Positions 1 to 10,199 of a stretch of DNA of 32,440 nucleotides are shown one piece after another (the stretch's first letter is position 1; every line of letters starts with the position of its first letter). The position numbers and the translations under genes were made by a program. The notes under the pieces were generated by a model. The model did no database searches. It saw nothing but the letters and a program-made list of their open reading frames with translations, and was not told the DNA's origin. This stretch comes from an uncultured Parasutterella sp. (GTDB taxonomy: Bacteria > Pseudomonadota > Gammaproteobacteria > Burkholderiales > Burkholderiaceae_F), in NCBI GenBank assembly GCA_947625105.1, contig CANQMZ010000006.1, forward strand, positions 1 through 32,440. Reading direction: 5' to 3'.

Positions 1-99
1 CTCAGAGATGTGAGAGGGGCTTCTGAAGTAGACCTGAGGGTCAATGCGGAGGTGATTAATTTGGATACGGGACAATGTTTCTCTTTTTATGCGAAATAG
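1..99 (+). CDS. C-terminal end of a CDS truncated by the window edge (…LRDVRGASEVDLRVNAEVINLDTGQCFSFYAK*)
   Basis: Open reading frame 1 from the window edge to TAG at 97-99; family not identifiable from 32 residues. Confidence 0.5.
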   Translation, partial: LRDVRGASEVDLRVNAEVINLDTGQCFSFYAK

Positions 100-254
100 A
101 GCAACAGAGGGGTTAGCTCTCTTTTGATTCCACCCTTTTAGTACCGGTGGTCTTGACTCATCATGCAGAAAATGCAACGTTACTTATACCCAAAATTCAG
201 TGACTTTCATGAAAAAATACTTCGGGTCTAGCCATTAATCTCAAACGTTAAGGG

Positions 255-280
255 AAAAAAAAGAATCCTTTCGGATCCCT
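255..280 (-). terminator. Rho-independent terminator of the 37-aa ORF
   Basis: Minus strand reads GGATCC-GAAA-GGATTC followed by TTTTTTTT; 6-bp stem with GNRA loop and U-tract. Confidence 0.75.
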
Positions 281-300
281 TTATTTTTTTTGAATTTTTC

Positions 301-414
301 TTAGCTAAAAAGCTGAGCAACCATCAAGAGTGCACCACTACCAATCACGGACATGACCGAAGAAATGGCAATGATTTTTACAGACTCTTTTTGCTCAATT
401 TCACGATTTTGCAT
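301..414 (-). CDS. Small hydrophobic protein, 37 aa (MQNREIEQKESVKIIAISSVMSVIGSGALLMVAQLFS), predicted single-pass membrane peptide
   Basis: ATG with upstream GGGAG SD (9-nt spacing), near-consensus promoter (477-482/454-459) and a downstream intrinsic terminator; shorter than the ORF-track cutoff. Confidence 0.7.
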   Translation of the reverse strand: MQNREIEQKESVKIIAISSVMSVIGSGALLMVAQLFS

Positions 415-453
415 TAATTGTTTCTCCCAAAACGATTAACTAGAAAGCCGCGC

Positions 454-482
454 ACTATACACGACTAACATTGGAAATTCAA
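454..482 (-). promoter_or_regulatory. Sigma70-type promoter for the 37-aa ORF
   Basis: Minus strand TTGAAT - 17 nt - TATAGT. Confidence 0.7.
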
Positions 483-730
483 TAGGGTTAGGAGAGTTTC
501 GGGGGCTGTTTTGTAACAGAGTGCGAACGGATAAATTTATAAGCTTGCTTTGATGGGCTTTTGATTTTGAAGTTTTCAAGTAAGACATCTAACGTAGAGA
601 AAGGAAGCTCCGCAAAAGTCTAACCAGAAAACAGAGGCATGGTTCTTGATCCTGGCAGCATAAGTGTTGGCTTTTAAGATTTTCTAGGTTTTATAATAAA
701 AACATTGGGTTATTTCTCAAGGAGTTGGTC

Positions 731-2110
731 ATGTTCGGAATAATTGTGACTGTACTTGCAGTCATACTTCTAGGCTATTTTGTTTTGAAGAATTACTACC
801 CGCCAATCATTTTGCTTTTGATTGGTTTGTTTTTATTATTGGTTGCAGGAATTATGGGTACAGATCCTGTGACTGCTAAACAATCTACCCACTTTTTTGG
901 GTTTGACTTGGCAGAGGCTTTTACAAGAACCGTTCAGGGGCGCCTGCCCGGTCTAGGTCTCAACATCATGGCAATCGCGGGCTTTGCCTTTTATATGGAT
1001 AGAATCGGAGCAAGCAAGTCACTGGTCAGATTTTGCGTTCGTCCTTTAAAAGCGATTCATTCGCCATATTTACTGCTCGCTTTGACTTATGTGGTAGGTC
1101 AGTTTATTGCACTTTTCTTTAACTCCGCCGTAGGACTTGGTCTGCTTTTGATGGCCTCAATTTATCCTCTTTTGATTGCACTTGGTGTATCAAGAGTTTC
1201 GGCCGCAGCAGTTATTGCCTCCACATGCTGTCTTGATTTAGGGCCGTCAAGTTCTAATTCTATGAGAGCTGCCGATTTGTGTAATATTGATGTCGTCAGT
1301 TATTTTGTTCAAGGGCAAGGACCAATTGCCCTTTGTACCGTAGCTACTGTTGCTGTTGGCCATTTCTTTGTTCAAAAGTGGTTTGACAAAAGAGAAAAAC
1401 ATGCCGACGACGGTAAGGCAGATTCTGAAAACTTTAATGCTGAAGAGGCCTTGAAGGGTGCGGGGCCATCCTATTACGCCATTCTTCCAATGCTTCCGCT
1501 TTTCTTGTTGGTGATTTTCTCTCCAATGGTTTACGCGAAAGTCAAACTTAGCCTTGTGACCGCTATCGTTGTATCTCTGATTATTTCTCTATTCATTGAT
1601 ATTTTGACTAGAAGGGACTTCAAACTTTGTTGCAAAGATACGCAGGCGATTTTTGAAGGGATGGGCAAGGTTTTCACCTCAACTGTGAGTTTGATTGTTT
1701 GCGCCGAGTTCTTTGCATTGGGGCTTTCCAAGGTCGGAGGTATCACTACAATGATCCAGGCGGCGGCTTCCATGCAAAACGCTGGTCTCATCGTGATGCT
1801 GTTTGTTATGTTACTGATCATGATTGTTGCTTCTGTTGTGACAGGTTCTGGTAACGCTGCGTTTTTTGCTTTCTCGCCATTACTTCCGGAAGCTGCAGCT
1901 TCTGTAGGTATTCCTACCCTGGCTCTTGTGGTTCCCGTTCAACTTTCCGCCGGTATAGCAAGGACCATGAGCCCAATCGCAGGTGTGATCATTGCTGTTG
2001 CGGGTATTTCGGGTTGCACGCCGATTCAGTTGGTCAGGAGAACGATTCCTGTGATGATTTTGGCAATGATCGTTTCAGTAGCTACTAGTTTGATTTTTCT
2101 TGAAGCCTAA
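731..2110 (+). CDS. dcuC: DcuC-family anaerobic C4-dicarboxylate transporter
   Basis: Long hydrophobic ORF with DcuC-like features (…GVSRVSAAAVIASTCCLDLGPSSSNS…, …VTGSGNAAFFAFSPLLPEAAA…); ATG at 731 follows AAGGAG. Confidence 0.8.
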   Translation: MFGIIVTVLAVILLGYFVLKNYYPPIILLLIGLFLLLVAGIMGTDPVTAKQSTHFFGFDLAEAFTRTVQGRLPGLGLNIMAIAGFAFYMDRIGASKSLVRFCVRPLKAIHSPYLLLALTYVVGQFIALFFNSAVGLGLLLMASIYPLLIALGVSRVSAAAVIASTCCLDLGPSSSNSMRAADLCNIDVVSYFVQGQGPIALCTVATVAVGHFFVQKWFDKREKHADDGKADSENFNAEEALKGAGPSYYAILPMLPLFLLVIFSPMVYAKVKLSLVTAIVVSLIISLFIDILTRRDFKLCCKDTQAIFEGMGKVFTSTVSLIVCAEFFALGLSKVGGITTMIQAAASMQNAGLIVMLFVMLLIMIVASVVTGSGNAAFFAFSPLLPEAAASVGIPTLALVVPVQLSAGIARTMSPIAGVIIAVAGISGCTPIQLVRRTIPVMILAMIVSVATSLIFLEA

Positions 2111-2123
2111 TGGAGTCCTTGAT

Positions 2124-3266
2124 ATGGCATATTTAATTCGTTCGGCACATTTATATTCACCTGAAGACAAGGGGATAAAAGATGTTTTAATCGTCAACGA
2201 TAAAGTGGCGGCGATTGGCGAAAACTTAAAGATTGAGCTACCGGGTTTGGAAATTATCAATGCCGAGGGCAAGATCATGACCCCGGGATTGATTGATCAG
2301 CATATTCATGTTACAGGCGGAGGCGGCGAGGGAGGTCCACGAACAAGAACTCCCGAGATTCAGCTCTCAGAGCTTATTGAATGCGGAACCACTAGTTTAG
2401 TAGGTGTTTCTGGGACCGATAGTCTCACTCGATCAATTCCTAATCTCTTGGCAAAGGTTCAAGCTTTGACTGAAGAAGGCGTGACAGCGTGGATGTATAC
2501 CAGTAATTATTCTTATCCTCCGACGACGTTAACCGGTAGTGTCAAAGGCGATTTATTGATGGTCCATGAGTGTCTTGGCGTAAAAATTGCCTTAGGTGAT
2601 CATCGTTCTTCTTTCCCAACATCCCAGCAAGTTATGGATCTTTTGACACAAATTCGGGTAGGAGGAATGATTGCGGGAAAACTCGGCGTCTTACACATTC
2701 ATTTGGGTAACGTTCCAGGGGCCTTTGAGATATTTAAGGAAGTAGTGGCTCGCGGTATGCCTATTCGACATATCAGACCGACTCATTGCGCTAGAGATGC
2801 AAAAGTTTTCGAGCATGCCTTGAATTTCGCTAAGGCTGGTGGTCGAATTGATATTACAACAGGTGGATCGTGTTTCTTGAGTAGTCCGGCCGATGCAGTG
2901 GAAACTGCATGGAAAGAAGGTATTGACGAATCCTTAATTACCATGAGTTCTGACGGGCATGGATCAGTGCCTAGATTTAACGATAAGGGTGAAATGATCG
3001 GCCTCGGAGTCGGCGGCGTTGCCTGCAATCTCAGAGACGCAAGGAAACTGTTGGAGCGCGGTTACAAACCAGAAAAAGTTCTTCCTCTCCTGACCCGAAA
3101 CGTTGCCAAGGGCCTAGAGCTGAAAGGCAAAGGAGAAGTGATTATCGGAAACAGTGCAGATGTATGCATATTTGACCAAGACTGGCAACTGCAAGATGTC
3201 ATTTCTAAAGGGGTCGTCATGATGAAAGACAAACAGCTACTCGTCAAAGGAACCTTTGAACAATAG
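2124..3266 (+). CDS. iadA: Isoaspartyl dipeptidase (beta-aspartyl-peptidase)
   Basis: Amidohydrolase motifs: PGLIDQHIHVTGGGGEGGP, RHIRPTHCARD, TMSSDGHGS; internal ATG at 2124 preferred. Confidence 0.88.
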   Translation: MAYLIRSAHLYSPEDKGIKDVLIVNDKVAAIGENLKIELPGLEIINAEGKIMTPGLIDQHIHVTGGGGEGGPRTRTPEIQLSELIECGTTSLVGVSGTDSLTRSIPNLLAKVQALTEEGVTAWMYTSNYSYPPTTLTGSVKGDLLMVHECLGVKIALGDHRSSFPTSQQVMDLLTQIRVGGMIAGKLGVLHIHLGNVPGAFEIFKEVVARGMPIRHIRPTHCARDAKVFEHALNFAKAGGRIDITTGGSCFLSSPADAVETAWKEGIDESLITMSSDGHGSVPRFNDKGEMIGLGVGGVACNLRDARKLLERGYKPEKVLPLLTRNVAKGLELKGKGEVIIGNSADVCIFDQDWQLQDVISKGVVMMKDKQLLVKGTFEQ

Positions 3267-3280
3267 CAACCTACTTTAAA

Positions 3281-3320
3281 CACCCCAATCCTAAAGTCAC
3301 TAGCGCTCGGGATTGGGGTG
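3281..3320 (+). terminator. Hairpin terminator after iadA
   Basis: CACCCCAATCC…GGATTGGGGTG, 11-bp inverted repeat followed by ATTTATT. Confidence 0.65.
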
Positions 3321-3336
3321 ATTTATTCAGAATTCA

Positions 3337-3411
3337 TGGCAGCCCCAACAGGAATCGAACCTGTACCTCAGTCTTAGGAGGACCACGTTGTATCCATTCA
3401 ACTATGGGGCC
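3337..3411 (-). tRNA. tRNA-Arg (anticodon CCT)
   Basis: Minus strand GGCCCCATAGTTGAATGGATACAACGTGGTCCTCCTAAGACTGAGGTACAGGTTCGATTCCTGTTGGGGCTGCCA; cloverleaf, TTCGATTC T-loop, encoded CCA, loop CTCCTAA. Confidence 0.95.
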
Positions 3412-3579
3412 AACACCACCAGTTTATAACAAAAAAAAGAGGTTTTGCGATCGTTAGACGACCCAAGATTGAACCAGGCTACTCAATAGGCGTCTTATCA
3501 CTGAGATTATCTGTTAACAAGCTTTTGGTAAAATACGACCTGTTTTTTAAACCCGACAGTATTGCGGTTCTTTTTTTGT

Positions 3580-5556
3580 ATGCCTCAAATAAGTTCAAAT
3601 TTAAAAAAGTATTCCGAAGACACAATCAAGGTTTTAAAGGGTTTAGAACCGGTAAAACAGCGTCCGGGCATGTATACCCTGACCGATTCTCCTTTGCATA
3701 TTGTTCAGGAGGTTATTGATAACTCCAGCGATGAAGTGTTGGCTGGGTTTTGTGACCGGATAGAACTCACTTTACATCAGGACGGTTCGGTTTCAGTCGA
3801 AGATAATGGGCGTGGAATTCCTATCGGAGAACACCCCGAAGAAAAAGTGCCGGTTATCGAGCTTGTTTTTACGAGGCTACATGCAGGAGGTAAGTTCAAC
3901 AAGGCTAACGGTGGGGCTTATGCCTTTTCTGGCGGTTTGCATGGTGTTGGGGTATCAGTTACCAATGCGCTTTCCACCCGTTTAGAGGTTACAGTATGGA
4001 GAGATGGACTTGAAAGCACCATCGCCTTCAAAGACGGTTTTGTCTGCGAAAGCCTTTCTTCCGTTAAGTCTCCTAGACCTAAGCGTCAGACTGGAACTAG
4101 AGTTCGTTGCTGGCCGGATCCCAAGTATTTCTCGTCGTCAAATATCCCAAAAGACAACCTGATCCACTTACTGCGGAGCAAAGCAGTTCTACTTCCCGGG
4201 TGTACTGTGGTCTACAGAGAAGAGGCTACAGGACTTGAGCAGATTTGGCTCTATAAGGGGGGTCTTAAAGAGTATCTCGTAGATCAAATTGAAAATGAGT
4301 TCATAGCAACCCCCTTTGAAGCGGAAGGTTTTGCGACCGAGGACGATGAGAACTTCTCCGAAGGTGAGGGCGCGAGTTGGGTTCTTGCATGGACCGAGGA
4401 AGGTCCGCTCAAACAAGAAAGCTTCGTCAATTTAATTCCAACATCTTCAGGCGGAACTCATGTAGCTGGCTTAAAGGATGGCATCTTCCAAGCGGTCAAA
4501 ACCTACATGGAAAGCCATGGGCTAGGAACTAAAGGTGTAAAACTCACTAGCGAAGATGTGTTTGCGAGAGCCAACTTTATTCTTAATGCTAAGGTACTCG
4601 ACCCTCAGTTCCAAGGACAGGTCAAAGATAGACTCATCAGCAGAGAAGCCCTAAGATTGATTTCCACGTTTGTCAGAACTCAGATGGAGTTTTGGCTTAA
4701 CATCCATGGAGAGGACAGCAAAAAACTGATTGATGCGTTCATTAAACAAGCTCAAGCAAGACAACACAGCGCTCAAAAAGTAGAGAGAAAAAAGGGTTCT
4801 TCGGTTGCCGTCCTGCCAGGCAAATTAACCGACTGTACTAGCGGCGATATTGCAAGAAATGAATTATTTCTTGTTGAGGGAGATTCTGCGGGAGGTTCAG
4901 CAAAGAAAGGTAGGGACAAGGACTATCAGGCTATTTTGCCCTTGAGAGGAAAGATTCTGAACTCTTGGGAAGAAAATCCGGATCAGGTATTGAGAAGCCA
5001 AGAAATTCACGATATCTCGGTAGCTATCGGTGTTGACCCTCATAAAACGGGAGAGATCGCCGACTTGTCAGGACTTCGCTATGGAAAGATATGCATTATG
5101 GCTGATGCCGATGTCGATGGTTCTCATATTGAAGTTCTGCTACTAACGCTGTTTTATCGCCACTTCTCTTATTTGATAGAAAAAGGGCACATTTTTGTTG
5201 CGATGCCACCACTGTTCAAAGTAACCGTTGGCAAAATCGGTAAGAAAAAAGAACGCCGTATTTATTGTTTGAATGATGAGGAGCTTTCTTCGACTATCGA
5301 GAAACTTAAGAAAGAAAAACTCAAGGAAGAACAGATAGAGATTTCGCGCTTCAAAGGGCTTGGTGAAATGGATTGGCAGGAGTTGAGGGAAACCTCCTTA
5401 GACCCAGAAACTAGAAGACTGTTGCCCGTCAAGGTGGGAGAGCCCGGGATACCGCTTACTGATAAGGCAATGAATATTCTTATGTCCCGCGAGAAAGCTA
5501 ACGATCGCAAAATGTGGATTGAGCGGCATGGAGACATGTTTGAACCTGATATTTGA
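3580..5556 (+). CDS. parE: DNA topoisomerase IV subunit B
   Basis: GHKL ATPase ([24 protein letters not shown]) and TOPRIM ([26 protein letters not shown]); followed directly by parC; ATG at 3580 preferred over 3562. Confidence 0.93.
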   Translation: MPQISSNLKKYSEDTIKVLKGLEPVKQRPGMYTLTDSPLHIVQEVIDNSSDEVLAGFCDRIELTLHQDGSVSVEDNGRGIPIGEHPEEKVPVIELVFTRLHAGGKFNKANGGAYAFSGGLHGVGVSVTNALSTRLEVTVWRDGLESTIAFKDGFVCESLSSVKSPRPKRQTGTRVRCWPDPKYFSSSNIPKDNLIHLLRSKAVLLPGCTVVYREEATGLEQIWLYKGGLKEYLVDQIENEFIATPFEAEGFATEDDENFSEGEGASWVLAWTEEGPLKQESFVNLIPTSSGGTHVAGLKDGIFQAVKTYMESHGLGTKGVKLTSEDVFARANFILNAKVLDPQFQGQVKDRLISREALRLISTFVRTQMEFWLNIHGEDSKKLIDAFIKQAQARQHSAQKVERKKGSSVAVLPGKLTDCTSGDIARNELFLVEGDSAGGSAKKGRDKDYQAILPLRGKILNSWEENPDQVLRSQEIHDISVAIGVDPHKTGEIADLSGLRYGKICIMADADVDGSHIEVLLLTLFYRHFSYLIEKGHIFVAMPPLFKVTVGKIGKKKERRIYCLNDEELSSTIEKLKKEKLKEEQIEISRFKGLGEMDWQELRETSLDPETRRLLPVKVGEPGIPLTDKAMNILMSREKANDRKMWIERHGDMFEPDI

Positions 5557-5561
5557 TAAAA

Positions 5562-8291
5562 ATGCCTATTAAGAAAAAACGTAAAAAACTTAAACCAGAA
5601 GACCAAACGGTTCTCTTTGATAGCGAAGTGCTTCCGGAAATGGAACAAAGTCAAGAAACTGAAACGGATAGGGATCAATCGGCTGAACAAGAGGATTCGA
5701 CAGGTTTTCTTTTTGATATCGCAGGTCTTGAAGAGAAAACTCAAGGTAAGCCCTCTGAGGCAGAGTCTGTGATTGAAGAAGCTGAAAACAAGGCAACATC
5801 AATCGTGGAAGAGGTGCAAGCGGAGGTCCTGAACGAGGAAGAAGCCCTCGTTAATGAACTTGAACAGGTTGAAGTAGTTCCTGAGGATGCTCAACCCAAT
5901 CCAACTGATATAGTTGAAGATGCCCTGTCGCACAGTGACGACGATGGAGAAGAATTAACTCTAGCTTATTTTGCTTCCAAGGCTTATCTTGAATATGCGA
6001 TTTCGGTTGTTAAGGGTCGTGCACTACCAGAAGTAACCGACGGGTTAAAGCCGGTCCAAAGAAGAATCCTCTATTCAATGCGTCGCTTGAATCTATCTTC
6101 AGATTCCAAGCCGGTAAAAAGTGCTCGAGTTGTGGGTGATGTTTTGGGTAAATATCATCCTCATGGGGACCAGGCGGCATATGACGCCATGGTGAGAATG
6201 GCGCAAGACTTCACGATGCGTTATCCGCTTGTCCAAGGGCACGGAAATTTTGGCTCAGCCGATGGAGACCCTCCTGCCGCAATGCGATATACAGAAGTCA
6301 GACTTCATCGTAATGCGGAGTTGTTGCTTGGAGAGCTGGATCAGGGGACGGTTCCGTTCGTGAGCAATTATGATGGTGCATTCAAGGAGCCGCCGATTCT
6401 GCCTGCAAGGCTGCCCATTTTACTGCTTAATGGCTCTAGTGGTATTGCTGTGGGCATGGCGACTGAAATTCCTCCTCATAACCTGAGAGAAGTGGCCTCT
6501 GCATCTGCAGAAATGATTCTCAACCCTGAAACTTCTCTTGAAAAAATCATGGAGTTGTTGCCAGGTCCTGATTTCCCAGGCGGTGGTCAAATTATTTCTT
6601 CAAATTCCGAGATACTATCAGCATATCGGACTGGATACGGCAACCTCAAATTAAGGGCTGTTTATCATTTTGAGGAACTCTCTCGTGGTCAATGGCAGCT
6701 GATCATTGATCAACTTCCCTATAAAGTTTCTGCCCAAAAGGTTATGGAAGAGATTGAAACTCTGACGAATCCGAGACCATCTGGCGAGCGCAAGAAACTG
6801 ACGGAGAAACAACAGCAACTCAAACAGTTGTTGCTTGGAATGATGGGCAGTATTCGAGACGAATCTTCCGCAGAAGAATCGATTCGTATTGTCATCGAGC
6901 CCAAGAGTAAAACTGTTGATAGATCAAACCTTGTAAGCACTCTATGCAACCTGACCAGTTTAGAGGCTAGTGCGAAATTTAATTTAGTGACCATCGGTCT
7001 AGATGGGAAACCAGCTCAAAAAGGTATTCGGGAGGTTCTTTCTGAGTGGTGCGAATTTAGAATTCAAACGGTCAAGCGTAGAACAGAGGCAACCCTTAAA
7101 GATGTGAATGCCAGAATTCATATTCTTGAAGGTCGATTGATCATCATTCTTGACATTGAAGAGGTGATCCGCATCATCAGGAACGCCGAGGATCCTAAGA
7201 AAGCATTGATGGAAACCTTCTCTTTGAGTGATACTCAGGCCGAAGATATCCTGGAAATTAAATTACGTCAGTTGGCCAACTTGGATGAGGTTAAACTCAA
7301 CAAAGAATTGGATAAGTTGCGTAAAGAACAATCAAGACTCAACGATCTGCTCGTCAATGAGGTCAAGATGCGTCGTTTGATCTCTAGGGAAATCATAGCT
7401 GATTCTGAAAAATTCGGTGATGAAAGAAGAACACTCATTGAAGAGTCCAAGGGTTCTGTCTTAGTACAGCAAGTTGTTGATGAACCAGTCACCGTCATTG
7501 TCAGCGAAAAGGGTTTTGTGAAGACAAGAAGTGGCCACGATGTCAATGCTGCTGCCATGAACTTTAAGCTTGGAGACTCGCTAAGAGCCGCCTTTGAGTG
7601 CAGAACTGTTGATTATTTGGTTATGCTGACCAACTTTGGCAGAGTTTACAGTGTACCGGTTTCTCAATTACCGGGTGCAAGAGGTGACGGAACTCATTAT
7701 TCTGCTTTTATTCAGTTGCAAGATAAAGAATTACCTGTTGACTTTTTAGCTACGGCGGGAGAAAACAAAATTTTGATGTCCTCCGATGAGGCAATGGGGT
7801 TCATGTGTAAATTCTCAGATTTGGTTGTCAAGCAGAGAATAGGAAAGTCTTTCTTCACGCTAGGACCCAAGAAAGCCCCGCTACCAATGAGGCTTGTTAC
7901 GCCACTTACTGGTTGGATTGCTGCGCTGTCAAGCAGCGGACGCCTTCTTGTATTTGATGTGAGCGAGATGAGAGCTCTTTCTAGCGGTGGTAAGGGTGTG
8001 ACCATTATTGACTTGGAGACTGGAGAGAAACTCGTCGCGACACTACCTATAACCCCGAATGGAGTTGTTGTTCAGGGTGTCGGGCGCGGACAAAAGAAAC
8101 AGGAACTTAATATTGGTCCTCGTCTGATTGAAGAGTACAGAGGGAAACGGGCTAGAAGAGGCAGAAGAGTGGAAGCCAAATGGAAATTTACTGGCCTCGC
8201 ACCAAGTCCGTTAGACGAAAAAGCACGGGAAGCTGAGGACGTCGTGGTTGACGAAACCCCAAAGATTCCTTCGGATGATTTGTTGAATTAG
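5562..8291 (+). CDS. parC: DNA topoisomerase IV subunit A with a long acidic N-terminal extension
   Basis: [64 protein letters not shown] at 5562. Confidence 0.93.
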   Translation: MPIKKKRKKLKPEDQTVLFDSEVLPEMEQSQETETDRDQSAEQEDSTGFLFDIAGLEEKTQGKPSEAESVIEEAENKATSIVEEVQAEVLNEEEALVNELEQVEVVPEDAQPNPTDIVEDALSHSDDDGEELTLAYFASKAYLEYAISVVKGRALPEVTDGLKPVQRRILYSMRRLNLSSDSKPVKSARVVGDVLGKYHPHGDQAAYDAMVRMAQDFTMRYPLVQGHGNFGSADGDPPAAMRYTEVRLHRNAELLLGELDQGTVPFVSNYDGAFKEPPILPARLPILLLNGSSGIAVGMATEIPPHNLREVASASAEMILNPETSLEKIMELLPGPDFPGGGQIISSNSEILSAYRTGYGNLKLRAVYHFEELSRGQWQLIIDQLPYKVSAQKVMEEIETLTNPRPSGERKKLTEKQQQLKQLLLGMMGSIRDESSAEESIRIVIEPKSKTVDRSNLVSTLCNLTSLEASAKFNLVTIGLDGKPAQKGIREVLSEWCEFRIQTVKRRTEATLKDVNARIHILEGRLIIILDIEEVIRIIRNAEDPKKALMETFSLSDTQAEDILEIKLRQLANLDEVKLNKELDKLRKEQSRLNDLLVNEVKMRRLISREIIADSEKFGDERRTLIEESKGSVLVQQVVDEPVTVIVSEKGFVKTRSGHDVNAAAMNFKLGDSLRAAFECRTVDYLVMLTNFGRVYSVPVSQLPGARGDGTHYSAFIQLQDKELPVDFLATAGENKILMSSDEAMGFMCKFSDLVVKQRIGKSFFTLGPKKAPLPMRLVTPLTGWIAALSSSGRLLVFDVSEMRALSSGGKGVTIIDLETGEKLVATLPITPNGVVVQGVGRGQKKQELNIGPRLIEEYRGKRARRGRRVEAKWKFTGLAPSPLDEKAREAEDVVVDETPKIPSDDLLN

Positions 8292-8324
8292 CATTGTTCC
8301 AACTTTTATGAGGGAACCATAAAG

Positions 8325-9194
8325 ATGCTGTGGAAAAACAGGCAAATGAGCTCGCACGTTGAGGATCGAAGAGGGCAAGTCTCCGGTCCGGGTGGAAGAA
8401 TCATGCTTCCCCGTGGGAAAGCTGGTCTTTTGGTGCTTGTTGTGGTAATGGTTGCAGGACTTTACGGAATTGATCTGACACCGATTTTGGGAATGGGAGG
8501 AGACTCCTACACTGTTAATCAGACTCAGCATCCATATTCGGCTTCTCCCGAAGAAGAACAACTTGCTAAGTTTTCTTCTGTTGCCCTACGTTCAACTGAA
8601 GACACTTGGGGCCACATTTTTAGAAATTCTGGAAAGACATATCAGCCTCCAACAATGGTTCTTTATTCCGGAGTCACTCAGACCGCCTGTGGCTATGGCC
8701 AGTCTGCTATGGGTCCTTTCTACTGTCCTTTAGACCGAAAACTTTATGTTGACCTTTCCTTTTATAAGGACATGCAAAAGAAACTTGGTGGCGGAGGAGA
8801 CTTTGCCTTGGGCTATGTTTTGGCCCACGAGGTCGGTCACCACGTGCAAAACCTTCTCGGAATTGCTGACCAGGTAAGGAATCTGCAAAGTCAAACCAAT
8901 CAAAAAGAGGCCAATAAGCTTTCTGTTTTGCTTGAGCTCCAAGCAGACTGTCTTGCGGGGGTTTGGGGTCATCAAATGAATAAAGAGGGAGTGCTTGAGA
9001 AAGGAGATCTCGAGGAAGCACTTAGGACGGCTGCTGCGATCGGAGACGACAGACTCCAAAAACAAGCTCAAGGAAGAGTGGTCCCTGACAGTTTTACTCA
9101 CGGTACTTCTCAGCAAAGATATCACTGGTTCAAAACAGGTTTTGATACCGGAGATCCAAATAAATGTAATACGTTCCAGTCGGCAGGCAGATAA
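8325..9194 (+). CDS. ypfJ: YpfJ-like neutral zinc metallopeptidase
   Basis: N-terminal TM segment; [26 protein letters not shown]; zinc motif [26 protein letters not shown]. Confidence 0.85.
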   Translation: MLWKNRQMSSHVEDRRGQVSGPGGRIMLPRGKAGLLVLVVVMVAGLYGIDLTPILGMGGDSYTVNQTQHPYSASPEEEQLAKFSSVALRSTEDTWGHIFRNSGKTYQPPTMVLYSGVTQTACGYGQSAMGPFYCPLDRKLYVDLSFYKDMQKKLGGGGDFALGYVLAHEVGHHVQNLLGIADQVRNLQSQTNQKEANKLSVLLELQADCLAGVWGHQMNKEGVLEKGDLEEALRTAAAIGDDRLQKQAQGRVVPDSFTHGTSQQRYHWFKTGFDTGDPNKCNTFQSAGR

Positions 9195-9232
9195 TCCGCA
9201 TAGCCTCTTTTGTAATCAGAGCATATAACTTT

Positions 9233-9637
9233 TTAGCAGTTTTCGGTTTGCGAACCTATCGTACCGGCTCTGACACCAAGACTGGCCAACAAAATTCCAC
9301 CAGTTAGTGTCAGGAAGGTGTACATCCCGGCGGATAAAACTTTTTGTGCTTCAAGTAAAACCGATGCCTCATAGACGAACGATGAAAAGCTTGTAAAACT
9401 GCCAAGGAAGCCAGTTCCGAGCAAAAGAAAGATTAGTCCTGCATGCCTGTTTTTTCTGTTAAGCGAGACCTTTTGACTCACAAAACCTAGTACGAGGGAC
9501 CCTATCCAGTTGATTAACATTAACACTGGTGGAAAAGAAAGATCGGGTGCAAACGTGATAGTTAGCAGAAAAATCCGACTGAGAGTTCCTAAAAAACCTC
9601 CCAACATAACGGCAAATATTTCCTGGAAATTTTTCAT
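9233..9637 (-). CDS. crcB: Fluc/CrcB-family fluoride channel subunit (copy 1)
   Basis: GTLSRIF, INWIGSLVLGF, GFLGSFTSFSSF; about 134 aa, four TM segments. Confidence 0.85.
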   Translation of the reverse strand: MKNFQEIFAVMLGGFLGTLSRIFLLTITFAPDLSFPPVLMLINWIGSLVLGFVSQKVSLNRKNRHAGLIFLLLGTGFLGSFTSFSSFVYEASVLLEAQKVLSAGMYTFLTLTGGILLASLGVRAGTIGSQTENC

Positions 9638-9640
9638 TGC

Positions 9641-9991
9641 CTAGTACAACAAAGAACCGAAGAAAAAAAATGAAAAACAAAAGGCAAGATTAAAAAAAAT
9701 TTCTTTCAAGGCTTTTCCATAATTTAGTCTGCCAAAGGCAACACTGACTGATACAGCAAACGTAGAAAACGTTGAGAATGCTCCAAGAAAACCTTGAGTG
9801 ATAATCACTGTGAGAGAGCTTCCCGATGGCGCAATGCTGATTGCTATTCCTAATAGTAGGCAACCCAAGCTATTGACCAACAGGGTTCCCGCATCAAAGT
9901 TTTTGACCTTACTAATTATTAACAGCGAAAGTAGCCATCTACATAGAGCACCTAGTGCCCCAGCCAGGCCAATCAACAAAAATTGTGTCAC
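9641..9991 (-). CDS. crcB: Fluc/CrcB-family fluoride channel subunit (copy 2)
   Basis: GALCRW, VNSLGCLLLGI, GFLGAFSTFSTF; GTG start; separated from copy 1 by only 3 nt. Confidence 0.85.
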   Translation of the reverse strand: MTQFLLIGLAGALGALCRWLLSLLIISKVKNFDAGTLLVNSLGCLLLGIAISIAPSGSSLTVIITQGFLGAFSTFSTFAVSVSVAFGRLNYGKALKEIFFNLAFCFSFFFFGSLLY

Positions 9992-10124
9992 TCTCTATAA
10001 CCAACGGGTTTTTAGACTATGAATTACTAACAGTACTGCAGTCAATCTTATCAACGTTTCAAGACTAGAAGTCAACGGTTATTACTTTTTCTTGATTGGG
10101 GGAATAAGGCGAATTTGGTTGGTA

Positions 10125-10152
10125 CTTGAAATTTGTATTTCTAACCCCAAAT
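10125..10152 (+). promoter_or_regulatory. Sigma32 (RpoH) heat-shock promoter of htpG
   Basis: CTTGAAA - 13 nt - CCCCAAAT, near match to the sigma32 consensus CTTGAAA-N13-17-CCCCATNT. Confidence 0.75.
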
Positions 10153-10199
10153 AGAGGGGAGCGATAAATCACGACAAAATGTTGGAATAGAAGGATTAA

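Noticed and set aside
5262-5744. 160-aa minus-strand ORF across the parE-parC junction
   Set aside because: Antisense to two confident genes; Phe/Ser/Leu-rich composition typical of a shadow of Lys/Glu-rich coding sequence
8707-9125. Two minus-strand ORFs (104 and 131 aa) antisense to the ypfJ-like gene
   Set aside because: Shadow ORFs opposite a gene with an intact HExxH metallopeptidase motif
9992-10080. Fluoride riboswitch upstream of the crcB pair
   Set aside because: I looked for the crcB RNA motif on the minus strand and did not see its conserved segments
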